The notes under the pieces were generated by a model. It ran no database searches. It was given only the letters and a program-made list of their open reading frames with translations, and had not been told where the DNA came from. The translations under genes were made by a program, and so were the position numbers. Below, piece after piece: positions 49,801 through 60,884 of a stretch of DNA of 64,000 nucleotides. The stretch's first letter is position 1; every line of letters begins with the position of its first letter. Source of the DNA: Trifolium pratense (Eukaryota; Streptophyta; Magnoliopsida; Fabales; Fabaceae); NCBI RefSeq assembly GCF_020283565.1, contig NC_060059.1:39734338-39798337 (forward strand), given 5' to 3'.

Positions 49801-51130
49801 CGTTGAAGGAAATCTAAAACATAGAAACCCTAAATCATGTCTGCGCATTTTGCACGTACAACAAAATGTGAAACATACTTCGAGGATTCCTTCAACGCAC
49901 GAAATGGAAGTCACATATAAAGAAGTGATTCATAACATGAAGGTTCAAACCTTTGAAGGCAGCAATGTAGATATAACAATTGAAGAGGTGCCTTTTTAAT
50001 AAAAGTAGTATTTTACTAGGGATGGGGTCTTAATAAACAGTATTTGACCATGTTCTAGGCCATGACACCAAGTTTTTTCTATGTCTTTGCCGCCAAAACA
50101 CAACTGCTATTAGGGCCGCAGAAAACACATTTGACATGACTCTCTATAATATTAACGATCAATTTTGGACTGTGACTCGATTCTCTGTAATATCAAGAAT
50201 CACTCTTCTTAAGAACCTTTTAAATCAAAATACATTTATTAGGGTATAGGGTTTTAATAAAAGACTTGCGACCAAGATTTTTGATGTCTTCATAGCCGCA
50301 ACGAAGCCACTACTTAGTAGCATCAGCTTCATTTGACTACAATTCTCAGCAATATCAATAATCATTTTTCAACTGCAACCATTAACACGAAACCACCATC
50401 TAAAACCTTGTATATCAACAATATTTTCATTGAAAAGAAGAAAAAAAGTATAACACACAAAGTTTAAAAACACAATCTCATTTCCTCAATTCATCTAAAA
50501 ACACCTATGAAGCACAGACACCAAACACAATACTAACCCTCTAACACGTCGACACCGATAATAATTTGAAAAAAATGACATATAATTCAATATAATCATA
50601 TGTGTCACCGGACACACCAGGACACGCCTAATCCGGAAAGTGTTCGTGCTTCATAGTTTAAACAAGATAACACAAACTCAAACATCTTCACTGAATCTTT
50701 ATTATTCAAAGCTTTTAAAAACTCTAAACTAACTCATAAAACAAAAAAAAAAAAAAAAGAACTAGTAGCTATAACTTCATCAAGTAACCATTTCACACCA
50801 ACACCATATAGAATCACAACTTTCACATTATTCAAATCAAGCTTCATTCATTATCAATAATCACATCAACGATCACACACAAAACAACAAGAACAATATC
50901 AATATCAAATTTCAGTTTACGCTAATAACAACTTAACAAAACTTCAAAAAAGAAAAGAAAAAAAAAGATTAAGCATAACAAAAAACGGTTATAGAAGATG
51001 AAAATAAAAGAAAACAATAAACGAAGAAGATGAATAAAGAGAATGCAGATAGATAGAAAGATGCCTTAGGAGAAGGAGAGATGGAATCGATATCCACCGA
51101 CACATAATCGGTAGGTGTTGAATCAGACAT
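46856..51130 (-). CDS. NDRG/NDL family protein (N-MYC downregulated-like)
   Basis: Alpha/beta-hydrolase-fold protein; plant NDLs bind the G-protein beta-gamma dimer and affect auxin transport. Eleven exons on the minus strand: 51065-51130, 49461-49560, 48962-49059, 48731-48819, 48423-48483, 48238-48324, 48082-48159, 47947-48003, 47605-47660, 47186-47321, 46856-47077. Total 1050 nt, 349 residues, all phases matching (Arabidopsis NDL1 is about 346). Family landmarks are [32 protein letters not shown], the nucleophile elbow region [14 protein letters not shown] without the Gly-x-Ser-x-Gly serine, [38 protein letters not shown] and the C-terminal [19 protein letters not shown]. Loss of the catalytic serine fits the non-enzymatic NDRG role. 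The first intron is about 1.5 kb and seems to use a GC donor (AAG|GCATCT). The N-terminal 22 residues are the least certain part. Confidence 0.92.
48381..48406 (+). repeat. G-tract (possible quadruplex) in NDL intron 5
   Basis: Runs of 9, 5 and 9 G separated by single A. The gene is on the minus strand, so the transcript carries the C-rich complement. It lies in a 98-nt intron (48325-48422), near its donor. Confidence 0.7.
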
Positions 51131-51983
51131 TTAAGCAATTTTGAAGATGAAAATCGCTTATTCTGCGTTTGCGTTTGGAAATGCAGTTAGAGAATTGGTT
51201 TGGTTTGATTTATATAATATGGCATTGGAAAAAGAAGAAATAATAATAATAATCGAGGGTTCTTTCTGTTTCTGTTTCTGTGTGAGACTTTGTTGTTGCT
51301 GGTAATTAAATTATTAAATTGAAATTTTATTACTAACTCGAACGAGTCAAAAATGAGTCACCGACGATTCTAAAACCCGTGTTCTCACGAGCGGTCTGCA
51401 TCAAGTGTTGGAACCTGAGACTCTGGTTTAATTAACCATGCTTGGGTTTAACTTGGGTAAGCCGACACATTTTCTTTCTTCTTCTTTTTTTTCTCCTTTT
51501 TCATTGGAAAAACAATAATTGTACTTTTTTTTTTTTTGAAAATATATTAAACCTAAATGAATATTCTAAAGTTTTTTTTTTTTGGTAATTAATGAAATTG
51601 GGATGTGGCATTTAAAGATAATTTAAAATTAAAATATTCTTAGGAAAATATATAGTAGTATTGTGTTTTTTTTTTTTTTGAAGCAAGTAGTATTGTGTTT
51701 TTGTGTGTGTACATTTGGGAAATTATTTGCAAAAAGAAAATTTTCATAAAGAAGACTTTGAAACTCAACTTTTTTTTTTCAACATTTGGGTCAATATTTA
51801 ACTTCTTTTTTTTCAACATTTTTTTAACATTTAATGTATAAAAACAAAAGAAACAATGTTGAGGATTTTTATTTTAATTTTTTTGACTCAATTATTTTCT
51901 TTCATAAATGGTAGTAATTGCTCGATTTGATGATCACATAGCATATAGGTGATATAACCTTTTTATTTATTTTTTATTTTTTT

Positions 51984-52130
51984 CACCAGTTGAATCTGGT
52001 TCGGGGGTCAGTTCTGGCATCAAGTAGTTCCAGTCTCCTCACGATCGCAGTTGCGGAGGATCAAACTGCGGTTCTCCCTGTCAAGTTTAGCGCCAATCAC
52101 CGATTCACCACTGAACCAACTAACGATTGG
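51984..52130 (-). mobile_element. tRNA-derived SINE (family B), minus strand
   Basis: On the minus strand: head ttagttggttcagtggtg (A-box), gtttgatcctcc (B-box), then ctgacccccgaaccagatt and an A/T-rich tail. Nearly identical 20-bp flanks ttttatttattttttatttt (51961-51980) and its counterpart at 52131-52151 look like the target duplication. Confidence 0.8.
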
Positions 52131-53140
52131 TTTTATTTATTTTTTTATTTTAAATTTTCGGCAATCAAATAATTAGAACCTTAGGTATGATTTTACAAGT
52201 ATAATTTTATGCTCTGTCAAAAAAAAAAACTATAATTTTATACATTGTGTAAAAAAAAAGAGTATAATTTTATATATTTTGTTTACTGAAAAGTATAATT
52301 TTATACTTTAGTGTACAACACACCGTATATTTTTTGTTACAATAATTTTATTTATTTTTTTCTTTGTCACATTTTAAAGAGAAAAATAGTAGTAATTTAT
52401 TTACTAGGAAAAGATAAGGACGAATGACGTGATATATTAATAAACTTTCATTCACTACGTTATCAATGAGTGATAAATATGGGACTTTGCCTCCTATCTT
52501 TCACCCAAAGGGAAAGAAAAGAAAAAAAAAACTGATAAATATGTAATATTTTTTGGAATGTATTTATTTATTTGAATTGTACTTTTAAATTACGTGGTTT
52601 AAGTGAGAAATTTTCGTACAATGTAATAATTGGGCCTTCCAAAAAAGTTTTCCGTTTTTTTCTATGTACTGTCATTTTTTACCCAAAGAAAGACACGAAA
52701 CTACTCTTCTTTCAATTAACACTTGCCCATTAATCATGCTTTCTATTTTCAGAATAACAAAACTGAAAGAGAGTACGCTGTTATTTTGTTTTTTTACAAG
52801 TTATTATGATATACATCCTAGTACTATAAGGTACACAATTTATATATCATGCTTGTTAAAGGATTCTCCTAAATTTGAACCATATCACTTTGGACAAAGT
52901 TGTATGTTAATGAAGATATTGATTTGTGGTTAATGAGTTTTCTATGACGGAATGTTCAGAAGAATTTTGATTCCTGGCCGTGGCAACAATTATTAGTTAA
53001 GTTTTATTTATTTTATGGTTGAATTCTATATTACTAGTGTTCCCTTTTCCTGAAAATCAGAAGGATAATACCAAAACAAACATATAAAAAATGCAATCTC
53101 TTAGAGAAGTTTCAAATTTTGATCCGGAGTATATGAGCGG

Positions 53141-53275
53141 CCGGTCAGCTCAGTTGGTAGTTACGTGAGACATTATTGAAGTGTCGGAAGTTCGAATCAT
53201 GAATTCCTTACTTCTTCACACTTAAAATGCGTAAATCTAACAAATAAATTACTTGATAAAAAAGAAAAAAAATAT
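53141..53275 (+). mobile_element. SINE-like element
   Basis: Has ggtcagctcagttggtag (A-box) and gaagttcgaatcatg (B-box-like), with an A-rich end near 53260-53275. Not a tRNA gene: it cannot form the anticodon arm at normal spacing. Confidence 0.6.
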
Positions 53276-53419
53276 GAATGGTAAGTTAAAGTGGAGAACG
53301 TCAACATAACTCGAAAAGAAAAATAATGTACTTATAAACATTCTTATACTCAAACTTAATAGTTCATTTAGTAGAGTTTGAGGATTCAAAATAAAGTATG
53401 ATTATTTTATAGTTTACTT

Positions 53420-53545
53420 CTAGTGACCTGAGCTCAATTTACGGAACATTGCTTTATATATAAAGAGTCAGCAGAGTTCGAACCTCAGTCATCTTACTTA
53501 TCTATCTTAAAATGAAATTTTTAACTACTGTATAAAGTAAAATTT
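53420..53545 (+). mobile_element. tRNA-derived SINE (family C)
   Basis: Reads gacctgagctcaatttacgg, then agagttcgaacctcag, then the tail atgaaatttttaactactg shared with the other family C copies. Confidence 0.6.
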
Positions 53546-54438
53546 TAGGTTAGGTGAATAAATCTCGTGGAACTCTCGAGAGATTTTCGACATGATTTAC
53601 ATATTGTTATGAGATTGTAGACCCCAACCCGAAACAAGATCTAAATTTTCCTATTATTGCTAATCTCCAAATATGACACTATTGAAAGTATTTAGCCTTT
53701 TATGTTTTTGTGATAAATGACGCCATGAGTTCGCCATATCCTTGTGGACAAATTTTCTTTAAATTTTATGGAAAGATATTATTCTCAAATTGTGTCAAAA
53801 AAAAATAATATTCTCAAGCATTTTATGTATTATTAAACATAAACATTTATAAATAAAAAGATACTATCAAGTCAGAACCATAACAACCATGCAAAATTGC
53901 ACATTGAGACGTGTGTAGCTTAACAAATGAAAATGGGTTCCACTACTTTGATGCATGGGGACGAATATCACTTTCAATTAAAAAAATTGGAATCCATTGT
54001 CCCCTACAAATCTACGTATAATCAAAACAATAATTCACTAAACATGCATGAAAAAACAAAAAAGATTTAAATCAGGTTGAGAATGTGTAAAAAGGAAAGT
54101 AGTAGCTTTCGTACTTTTATTTCCCCCCTCTTAAGAACAACATGAGTTTCCCCACAAGAGAAGTTGTTTTTATTTTTTTAACACAATGTGGAATGAGAAT
54201 TATTTTATTTTTATTTATTTTCTTTTGTTAAATATATTCATGCTATATTTGGAGTAGTACATCTTAAGCCAAAACGTATAAACTTTTACACTTGATCAAA
54301 TAAATTAAGATTCAGCTTGTACTGTTCTGTGGGGTGGTGGTGACCACTAACACATTGAATGACAACTACTTAACTTATGTTGAAAGGCAACAACTTCAAA
54401 GAGATCATTTATGAGTTTAATTTCAATAAATTCATTAA

Positions 54439-54765
54439 GAGTGCGTTTGATTCGTAAAATAGTAAGGACTGAACAGAACAGTACAGGACAGAACAAGATA
54501 ATACAGGACAGAACAAAACTGTACCGGAAAGATATATAACGATAATATTTTTATATTCAAAAATAAAATGGGTATTTTCATATTTTTTATAGTTGTACCG
54601 TGGACAAAAAGTTGTCTCGTGGTTTAGTGAGGGACAAAAAATCTTGTTTTTGTCTTGTACCTTGCTACCTAATTTGTCTAGTCCCATAACCAGTTTCAAA
54701 TCAAACAGGGTACAACAAAAGTTGTTCTGTCCAGTCCTCTGTTTTTTAGCGGATCAAACGCACCC
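54439..54765. mobile_element. PIF-Harbinger-like MITE
   Basis: Ends gagtgcgtttgattcg and cggatcaaacgcaccc, flanked by TAA (54436-54438, 54766-54768). Repeated 'caggacagaac' motifs lie near the left end. Length 327 bp. Confidence 0.82.
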
Positions 54766-54804
54766 TAAAGAGTAAAAGAGCGTCATTGGAATTTCCACAT
54801 AGTA

Positions 54805-55210
54805 AAAAAAAATGTTAAATAGTGCTCAGGGCATGCACTAGTTAAGCATACCAAATATATGGTTCGTTTGGCCCAGCTTTTTTTTAGAGCTTATGCGATA
54901 TAAATTAGATTTTATGTTATTTTATAAGTTTACACTAGTGAAAATTGTAATTTTATAAGCTATTTTATCATAAACTATCTTGACAAACTTATAATAATAC
55001 ATAAAAATTGCATAAACTCTAAAAAAAACTAGGTCAAACAAGTTCATATTATAATAATATTGAAACTTGTGCGGCATGTTTTGTGATCTAGCACTTTTTG
55101 TACTTAGTTCACTTATTAATCTATTTTTGCTTTTCAAAAAAAAAAAATTCGATGCATAATTTATCTTTTTTAGTTCCTTAAATAGTAGTCCGAAGACACT
55201 AGTTAGCATG
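54805..55210. mobile_element. Palindromic-end MITE, interrupted by a Tourist-like MITE
   Basis: Left end atgttaaatagtgctcagg..., right end actagttagcatgac. It shares 'attgaaacttgtg' and 'tttttagttccttaa' with the copy at 59052. A Tourist-like MITE occupies about 54861-55045, splitting it. Outer boundaries are worn. Confidence 0.7.
54861..55045. mobile_element. Tourist/PIF-like MITE nested in another MITE
   Basis: Highly similar to 31869-32055 in the same orientation (ggttcgtttggcccagctt ... ctaggtcaaacaagttc). Target duplication not clearly preserved. Confidence 0.8.
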
Positions 55211-55634
55211 ACTAAAAAAAATTAACATTATTATTCTTGTAGTCACCTAACTTAAGTTTAGATAACAATTTAATCCATTATTTTTGTTCATGTTAGTTTT
55301 TTTTCCATGTTTGTATATAGTTTTTTAAGCTTCAGAGTTATAGTTTTTTTTCAAGGGAATAACATATATTTATGAGTGAGAGCGTAGAAAGAAAATCATA
55401 AATTTGAAGCTTAAAATCTATATCTATGAAAAACGACTAAAATGACATGAAATATAAGATATAAGATTAAATTGTACATGAAATTAAGTTAAGGACCATG
55501 AGAATCATTTTGGTTAAAAAATTGTTGAAATTTTCCAATTAAATTAAACTCGTAAAGGGGTAACGTATAATTCTATGGTATTATGATATGTTTGAATTGA
55601 ATTTTCTTCATTTCAATTTTTTGTTTTGTTTGAA

Positions 55635-55812
55635 GGAGAATGTTAACTTGTGCTCTTAAGGGCACATGTTAAGAAGATAAATGTGGAAAAAATTTATTGA
55701 ACTTGTGGTGTATTCAATTATCTAAACATTAAATTCTTTGTATCATTTAATGCTATATTTCTATTTTTAGGTAGCTTAACATGTGCCCTTAGGGCACAAG
55801 TTAACATGACCC
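55635..55812. mobile_element. Palindromic-end MITE, copy 2 (9-bp target duplication)
   Basis: Starts ggagaatgttaacttgtgc and ends gcacaagttaacatgaccc. The duplication ttgtttgaa is at 55626-55634 and 55813-55821. About nine in ten bases match copy 1 at 21804-21982. Confidence 0.92.
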
Positions 55813-56211
55813 TTGTTTGAATAGAGATCGAGTAATAAAATTCTTCATTCTTAAACTTTTATGGGGAATTTTTATATATATTTTTTTAACAATGTATAAA
55901 TATAATAATGAAAAGAGATCCAAAATGTGAGTTTTAAATGATGTGGATGAAACATAAATATCAAAATAAAGTTGAAGGGCCAATTTCAAATATGAAAATT
56001 AGAGATCGATTTACGAAATTTTTAAAATAAAGTTGAAGGGCCAATTTTAAAATTTATAAGGATCAATTTGAAAAATGAGCCCAATTTGCATAGTTTAAAA
56101 GAATTAAAGAAAAATTTAAGATCCATATTGGATAAAGTAAGAATAGAATATTAAATTCTCAGTTTTATGTGGTGTTTTTTAACCCACATTGTATACAGTA
56201 CGAAAAGAATA

Positions 56212-56469
56212 CTCCTTCCGTCCCAAAATAATTATCATATTTTACTACTGCATACTTGCCGACGCACAATTTTGATCATTAATATTTTTAGTTGTGTATT
56301 ATTAAAAAATATGAAAAATTGATATTTTGATAGTACTCATCGAGACAAATCTAACAATATCTCATATGCTAATATTTATCTTTATACATTAGTAAAAAAA
56401 TATGGTCAAAGTAGCTTGTATGAATAGTGCACACAGTCAAATTGTGACAATAATTTTGAGACGAAGGAG
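56212..56469. mobile_element. Stowaway-like MITE, complete
   Basis: Ends ctccttccgtcccaaaataa and ttattttgagacgaaggag (imperfect), flanked by TA at 56210-56211 and 56470-56471. Length 258 bp. Confidence 0.9.
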
Positions 56470-57431
56470 TAATATTCTTAGTTTTATGTGGTGTTTGAAG
56501 TTCTTTAAAGATTAAATTATATTTGTTTTTAAATTTTCACAAACTTACAATTTGGTCTTCTAAGTTCTAACTATCATAATAATATTTTAGACCCCATAAT
56601 TTTAGACTCTTTTACAAAAGGATGACCCGTTACTAATTTTGACCAAGTTAATGCACATGTGGCAAATGACTCATATGTCATGCATGTCAGCGTGTATTCT
56701 CACGTGGACAATGACTCACGTGTGTGATGACTTGATCAAAATGAGTAGGGAAACATTCTTTTACAAAAAAACTAAAGTTATAGTACCAAAAATACAATTT
56801 AGCCTTCTTTAAAAAGCTCCAACAGTCAAAGTTATAGAGACTTGTCACAAATTTAAGTTTGCTCCAACAGTCAAGTCCTAAAAAGCTTCTCAAACAAGTA
56901 AATCATCATTTCTGATGATAGTTTAATTTGAACTCAATCTCACGTTGGTATAATACTAGGTGTAAATTATCCCAATATCTAAAGGTAAAAATACTTAGGT
57001 TTTGGTCAAATATTGTATTGGAAAACATTGCAAATACTGATTGGAAAATGTTATATAAGGTTTTGGTCAATCTATTCACAACAATACTATAAAATCAAAT
57101 CATAATATGCACGACTCATTTTTAATCTTACTAGATACACATCTTTTATCCTTAAACTCAACAATTCATCTAGCCATTCACTAGAGTTAATCTCTCTACC
57201 CCCAACATTGTTGATTGGTTGTAATATTTCTTTGTTTGAAATTAGTGGTATTAATTTACAGAAAATTTATGGTCCTTAGTCCTCACTTGGTTTTTGACCG
57301 GACCGTCCTATATTTTCTTAAGAATCAATTAAAACAATTTTTTTTAAGGAAATTTAAGAATATTTTTTAAAAAAATGATGTGGCAACAAACAATTTCAAT
57401 TAAACAATATTTTTTGATAAAAAAAATAGTA

Positions 57432-57692
57432 CTACCTCCATCCCTAATTATAAGACACTGTTTGACAAAAATGTACTATTCATTTACTTTGTTTTGACCA
57501 TATTTTTTTAATAATATATAAATATAAATATTAACATATAAGATCTTGTTCAATTTGTTTTGATGAGTATTTTAAAAATATTAAATTTTTATAATTTTTA
57601 ATAATAGACAATTAAAGATATTAGTGATCAAAATTATGTATTGGCATACATGCAGTGATCAAACAAGGTATTATAATTAGGGACGGAGGTAG
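57432..57692. mobile_element. Stowaway-like MITE
   Basis: Ends ctacctccatccctaattat and ataattagggacggaggtag, flanked by TA (57430-57431, 57693-57694). Length 261 bp. Confidence 0.92.
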
Positions 57693-57752
57693 TAATGTTT
57701 TAAGACAATGTGACAACATTTATTTATTGACACTTTTAAAGAATTGCATTTA

Positions 57753-59024
57753 GGGCCCGTTTGGTGCGCAGGATAAGAAGACAGGATATGATAAAATTAA
57801 CCTATCCTATTTCTATCCGATGTTTGGTGCACCAATTGGAAAGGATAAATTTAACCTATTACTAATCCTATCCTATTGACTCTTTGTTATTTTAATCCTT
57901 ATTTTGGGCTGGGTTAGCAACCTGATAGGATTATATTAACCTACCGCCTTTTCACTCTTCGATTCTCACCTATCGCTTTTTCTTCCTTTTTTTCACGCTA
58001 CTCTCTTCTCCTACCGTTACGCCGTTTCTCATCTCTTCAGGTATACATCGATGAATTGTTTTACATCTCTCCTACTGTTGCTTCCTTTTTGCTTCCTTTT
58101 TTTCACGCTACTCTCTTCTCCTACTTTGCTGGGTTTTCTTTTTCTGCTATGTTCTGCTATGAATTGGTTCTTTGTTGCTGTGTTGTTATTGCATAGTCTT
58201 TATATCTACCTAATACTATTGCCTATTATTATGATTATAACCCATCGATTTGCTACATGTGGATATTGCTACTGCCTGCGTTTTCGTTGCCGCTGTTCTG
58301 CTATGTTTTTTTTGGTTTTGTTCTGCTATGTTTACTTTGCTGCGTTTTCTTTTTCTGCTATGTTATGCTATGAATTGGTTCTTTGTTGCTGTGTTGTTAT
58401 TGCATAGTCTTTATATCTACCTAATACTATTGCCTATTATTATGATTATAACCCATCGATTTGCTACATGTGGATATTGCTATTGCCTGCGTTTTCTTTG
58501 CCGCTGTTCTGCTATGTTTTCTTTGCTGCGTTTTCTTTTTCTGCTATGTTCCGCTATGAATTGGTGGTACTCGTCATGGTGGTACTCGTCTTCAATTTGT
58601 TAAGTCTTTGATAGGGTAGTTTAAGTACGGTTTGATAAAAATATTTGACAATATTGTTGCTTTATCGTTGTTTTGTTGCTTCGTTGATTTCTTGCTACCG
58701 TGTGTTTGACAATGACAATTTTAATTTGATACAATTTCAATTTCTGCAATTTTTTTTAATTTATTTTATGTTAATTAAAAATATATTTTTTTAATAAAAA
58801 ATATATTTGTTTTACGAGAATAATTCTTTCATTTAATCATATCATGTCAATATCAAGTGTTCACCAAACACAGGATATGATAAAATAATGATATCATCTT
58901 TATTATCCTGTGTGCACCAAACACATGACAGGATATGTGCTTATCCTGTCACTATCATATCCTATCCTTATCCAGCTTCTTATCCTATCATATCTCTATC
59001 CTATCCTGCGCACCAAACGGGCCC
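57753..59024. mobile_element. Large Tourist/PIF-like element with internal duplication
   Basis: Ends gggcccgtttggtgcgcagg and cctgcgcaccaaacgggccc are exact complements. The 3-bp flanks are TTA and TGA, a possible worn TTA duplication. Further copies of 'caggatatgataaaat' sit just inside both ends. The 1.27-kb interior contains a direct duplication (58125-58335 and 58336-58521, with a third partial unit to about 58566) and a repeated leader (57983 and 58095). No transposase recognised. Confidence 0.85.
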
Positions 59025-59051
59025 TGAAAGTTATTAGTATAAAATTTATAA

Positions 59052-59235
59052 GGAAAATGCTAACAGGTGCTCCCGGGACACTGGTTAAGGTAACTAAAGA
59101 TAGTAATATTATCTTGAAACTTGTGAGGTCAACATCTTAAAAGTTTAAATTTTTGTTTTTTCAATGCAATTTTTTTCTTTTCTTTCTCTTTTTAGTTCCT
59201 TAACTAGTGCCCCGGGGCACTAGTTAGCATGACCC
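59052..59235. mobile_element. Palindromic-end MITE, divergent subfamily (9-bp target duplication)
   Basis: Starts ggaaaatgctaacaggtgc and ends ggcactagttagcatgaccc. The duplication aatttataa is at 59043-59051 and 59236-59244. Termini are palindromic around cccggg. Length 184 bp. Confidence 0.9.
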
Positions 59236-60797
59236 AATTTATAATCAAGTCAAGAATACTAAAGTTAAAAGGTCTTTTGAAGTAGACTAACATATGACAT
59301 TTTGGGTCATTTAATACAAGACCCTATTCACATTGTACATTGGCATAGTCCACACTTTGGAGGTGTCGGTAGTTACGATCTTACTATTTGGGAATCAGAG
59401 TTTGAGATGCTAGCTAGGATGATGAATGATCCCTTCAATAATTTTAGTGACAAGAATGAGTTTAGTTGGGACTAACGTTAAAAAAGTTGAGGAAATAATA
59501 TGGGTTTTAGAAGAGTTTTCTTGCATAAATAAATGCTTCTCTAAATGCTTCTCTTCCTATGTCCCATTTTTCTAGCATTCTATGATGATTTATTTGTTCA
59601 TTTCCTGGATTCATTCAATGCCAATGTGTTCAGAGTGTAGATTTGTTTTATTGTTCTTTGGTTTAGGGACTTAGGGTTGGTCTAAAAATCAACTGATTTC
59701 TGTAACTCAAACAAGAGTTTTAGTCTTAGATCTCTAATTTTTGGGTAAAAAAAAAAGCCTACAAAAATTCAATTTAGTTATAAATATAATATGATACATT
59801 TTTTTTTGGGTAAATAATATGATACATTTAAATAGATATTTGTGGTAACGATGAGGATCAAAGTTTGACTCCCAACTTAACAAAATTTGTCATTTTTAAT
59901 CTAAGCCTTATATGTTATTTTTTTGCTTTTAAACCCATACATGTGTTGGCCGGCCTACTTTGATTCATTGTTTTTTAACAAAATTAATTGTGTTTTTAGT
60001 TAAACTTTTTATCAGGGAATTATTAGTCCTTAATCCTAACTAATTCTATTGATAAGAGATAAATGGACATGTGCAGAGAAGACCCACAGAAGACTAAAGG
60101 AAATTATAAGTCCAACTATTTAAGAGATATCTTTTAGTTTTTTATGTTGAGAAAGAGACTTTTTTTCTCAAAAAAAAGAGACATTTTTTAGTTAAACACT
60201 ACATCATATATGATATCCATGGCAGGACCTACTGGTTGTTGTTCAATCCATGTAGCCATTAGTCAACTTTGTCTACTGGGAAAAGACTTTCATTGTATTG
60301 ATAAAATGAAAATATTTTTTAATTTACAATTTATTTACCTGCTCACATAACTTTGGTCTCATCAATCAAAATATTGGATGTTAGTGATAATTAGATTATC
60401 CTTGATTGTACTTCTCTAAGCATGTAATTTGAAAAACATAATTTTTTCTGCCAAGAAGAACCAAACATCATAGAAAACATGTTTGGTTGATGTCTTAATC
60501 TGTTTTAAGTGAATTGTTCATATCTTTGTTGTGGTCCATGTCGATTCCAAGGTGTAAGAATTCTGTATAGTTGTCGGCATATTCTTGAGTTTATACTAAT
60601 TATCTTGGATTCTTGGAGAACAAACAAAGCATTTTTGGTCTATATGCTCTCTCTAATCTTATTTGTAAGAGAAAATTAAGAACTACTTTAGTCCTAATTA
60701 ATATAAGAAACTTAATACATATACTTTGACAATATAATCAAAATCTTTTTTTAGTAGAGATAATGAATTTAAAAACATCATTTTACTATTTACATTT

Positions 60798-60854
60798 TTT
60801 TTATTTTCACCACCAGTATCCAGTCCACTAGATCGCATAATTTGGTTCGGGGGT
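60798..60854 (-). mobile_element. 5'-truncated SINE (family B) with target duplication
   Basis: Only about 57 bp of the SINE 3' part remains (minus strand: acccccgaaccaaatt ... tail). It is flanked by attttactatttacattt (60780-60797) and attttactacttacattt (60855-60872), an 18-bp duplication with one mismatch. Confidence 0.7.
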
Positions 60855-60884
60855 ATTTTACTACTTACATTTATTTAAATAATT

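Larger units (their letters stand above)
51131..60880. other. Repeat-rich gene desert
   Basis: Begins with the NDL promoter and leader. No credible gene found. Readable elements are SINEs (51984-52130, about 53141-53275, about 53420-53545, 60798-60854), Tourist-like elements (54439-54765, about 54861-55045, 57753-59024), Stowaway-like MITEs (56212-56469, 57432-57692) and palindromic-end MITEs (about 54805-55210, 55635-55812, 59052-59235). The remainder is AT-rich DNA I cannot assign. Confidence 0.65.

Noticed and set aside
53141..53215. Possible tRNA gene
   Set aside because: A- and B-box words are present, but arms do not pair as a cloverleaf and an A-rich tail follows; it is a SINE.
58051..58603. 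Two overlapping plus-strand frames of about 118 residues rich in Leu, Phe and Cys
   Set aside because: They arise from the direct duplication inside the Tourist-like element; composition is that of pyrimidine-rich DNA and there is no family resemblance.
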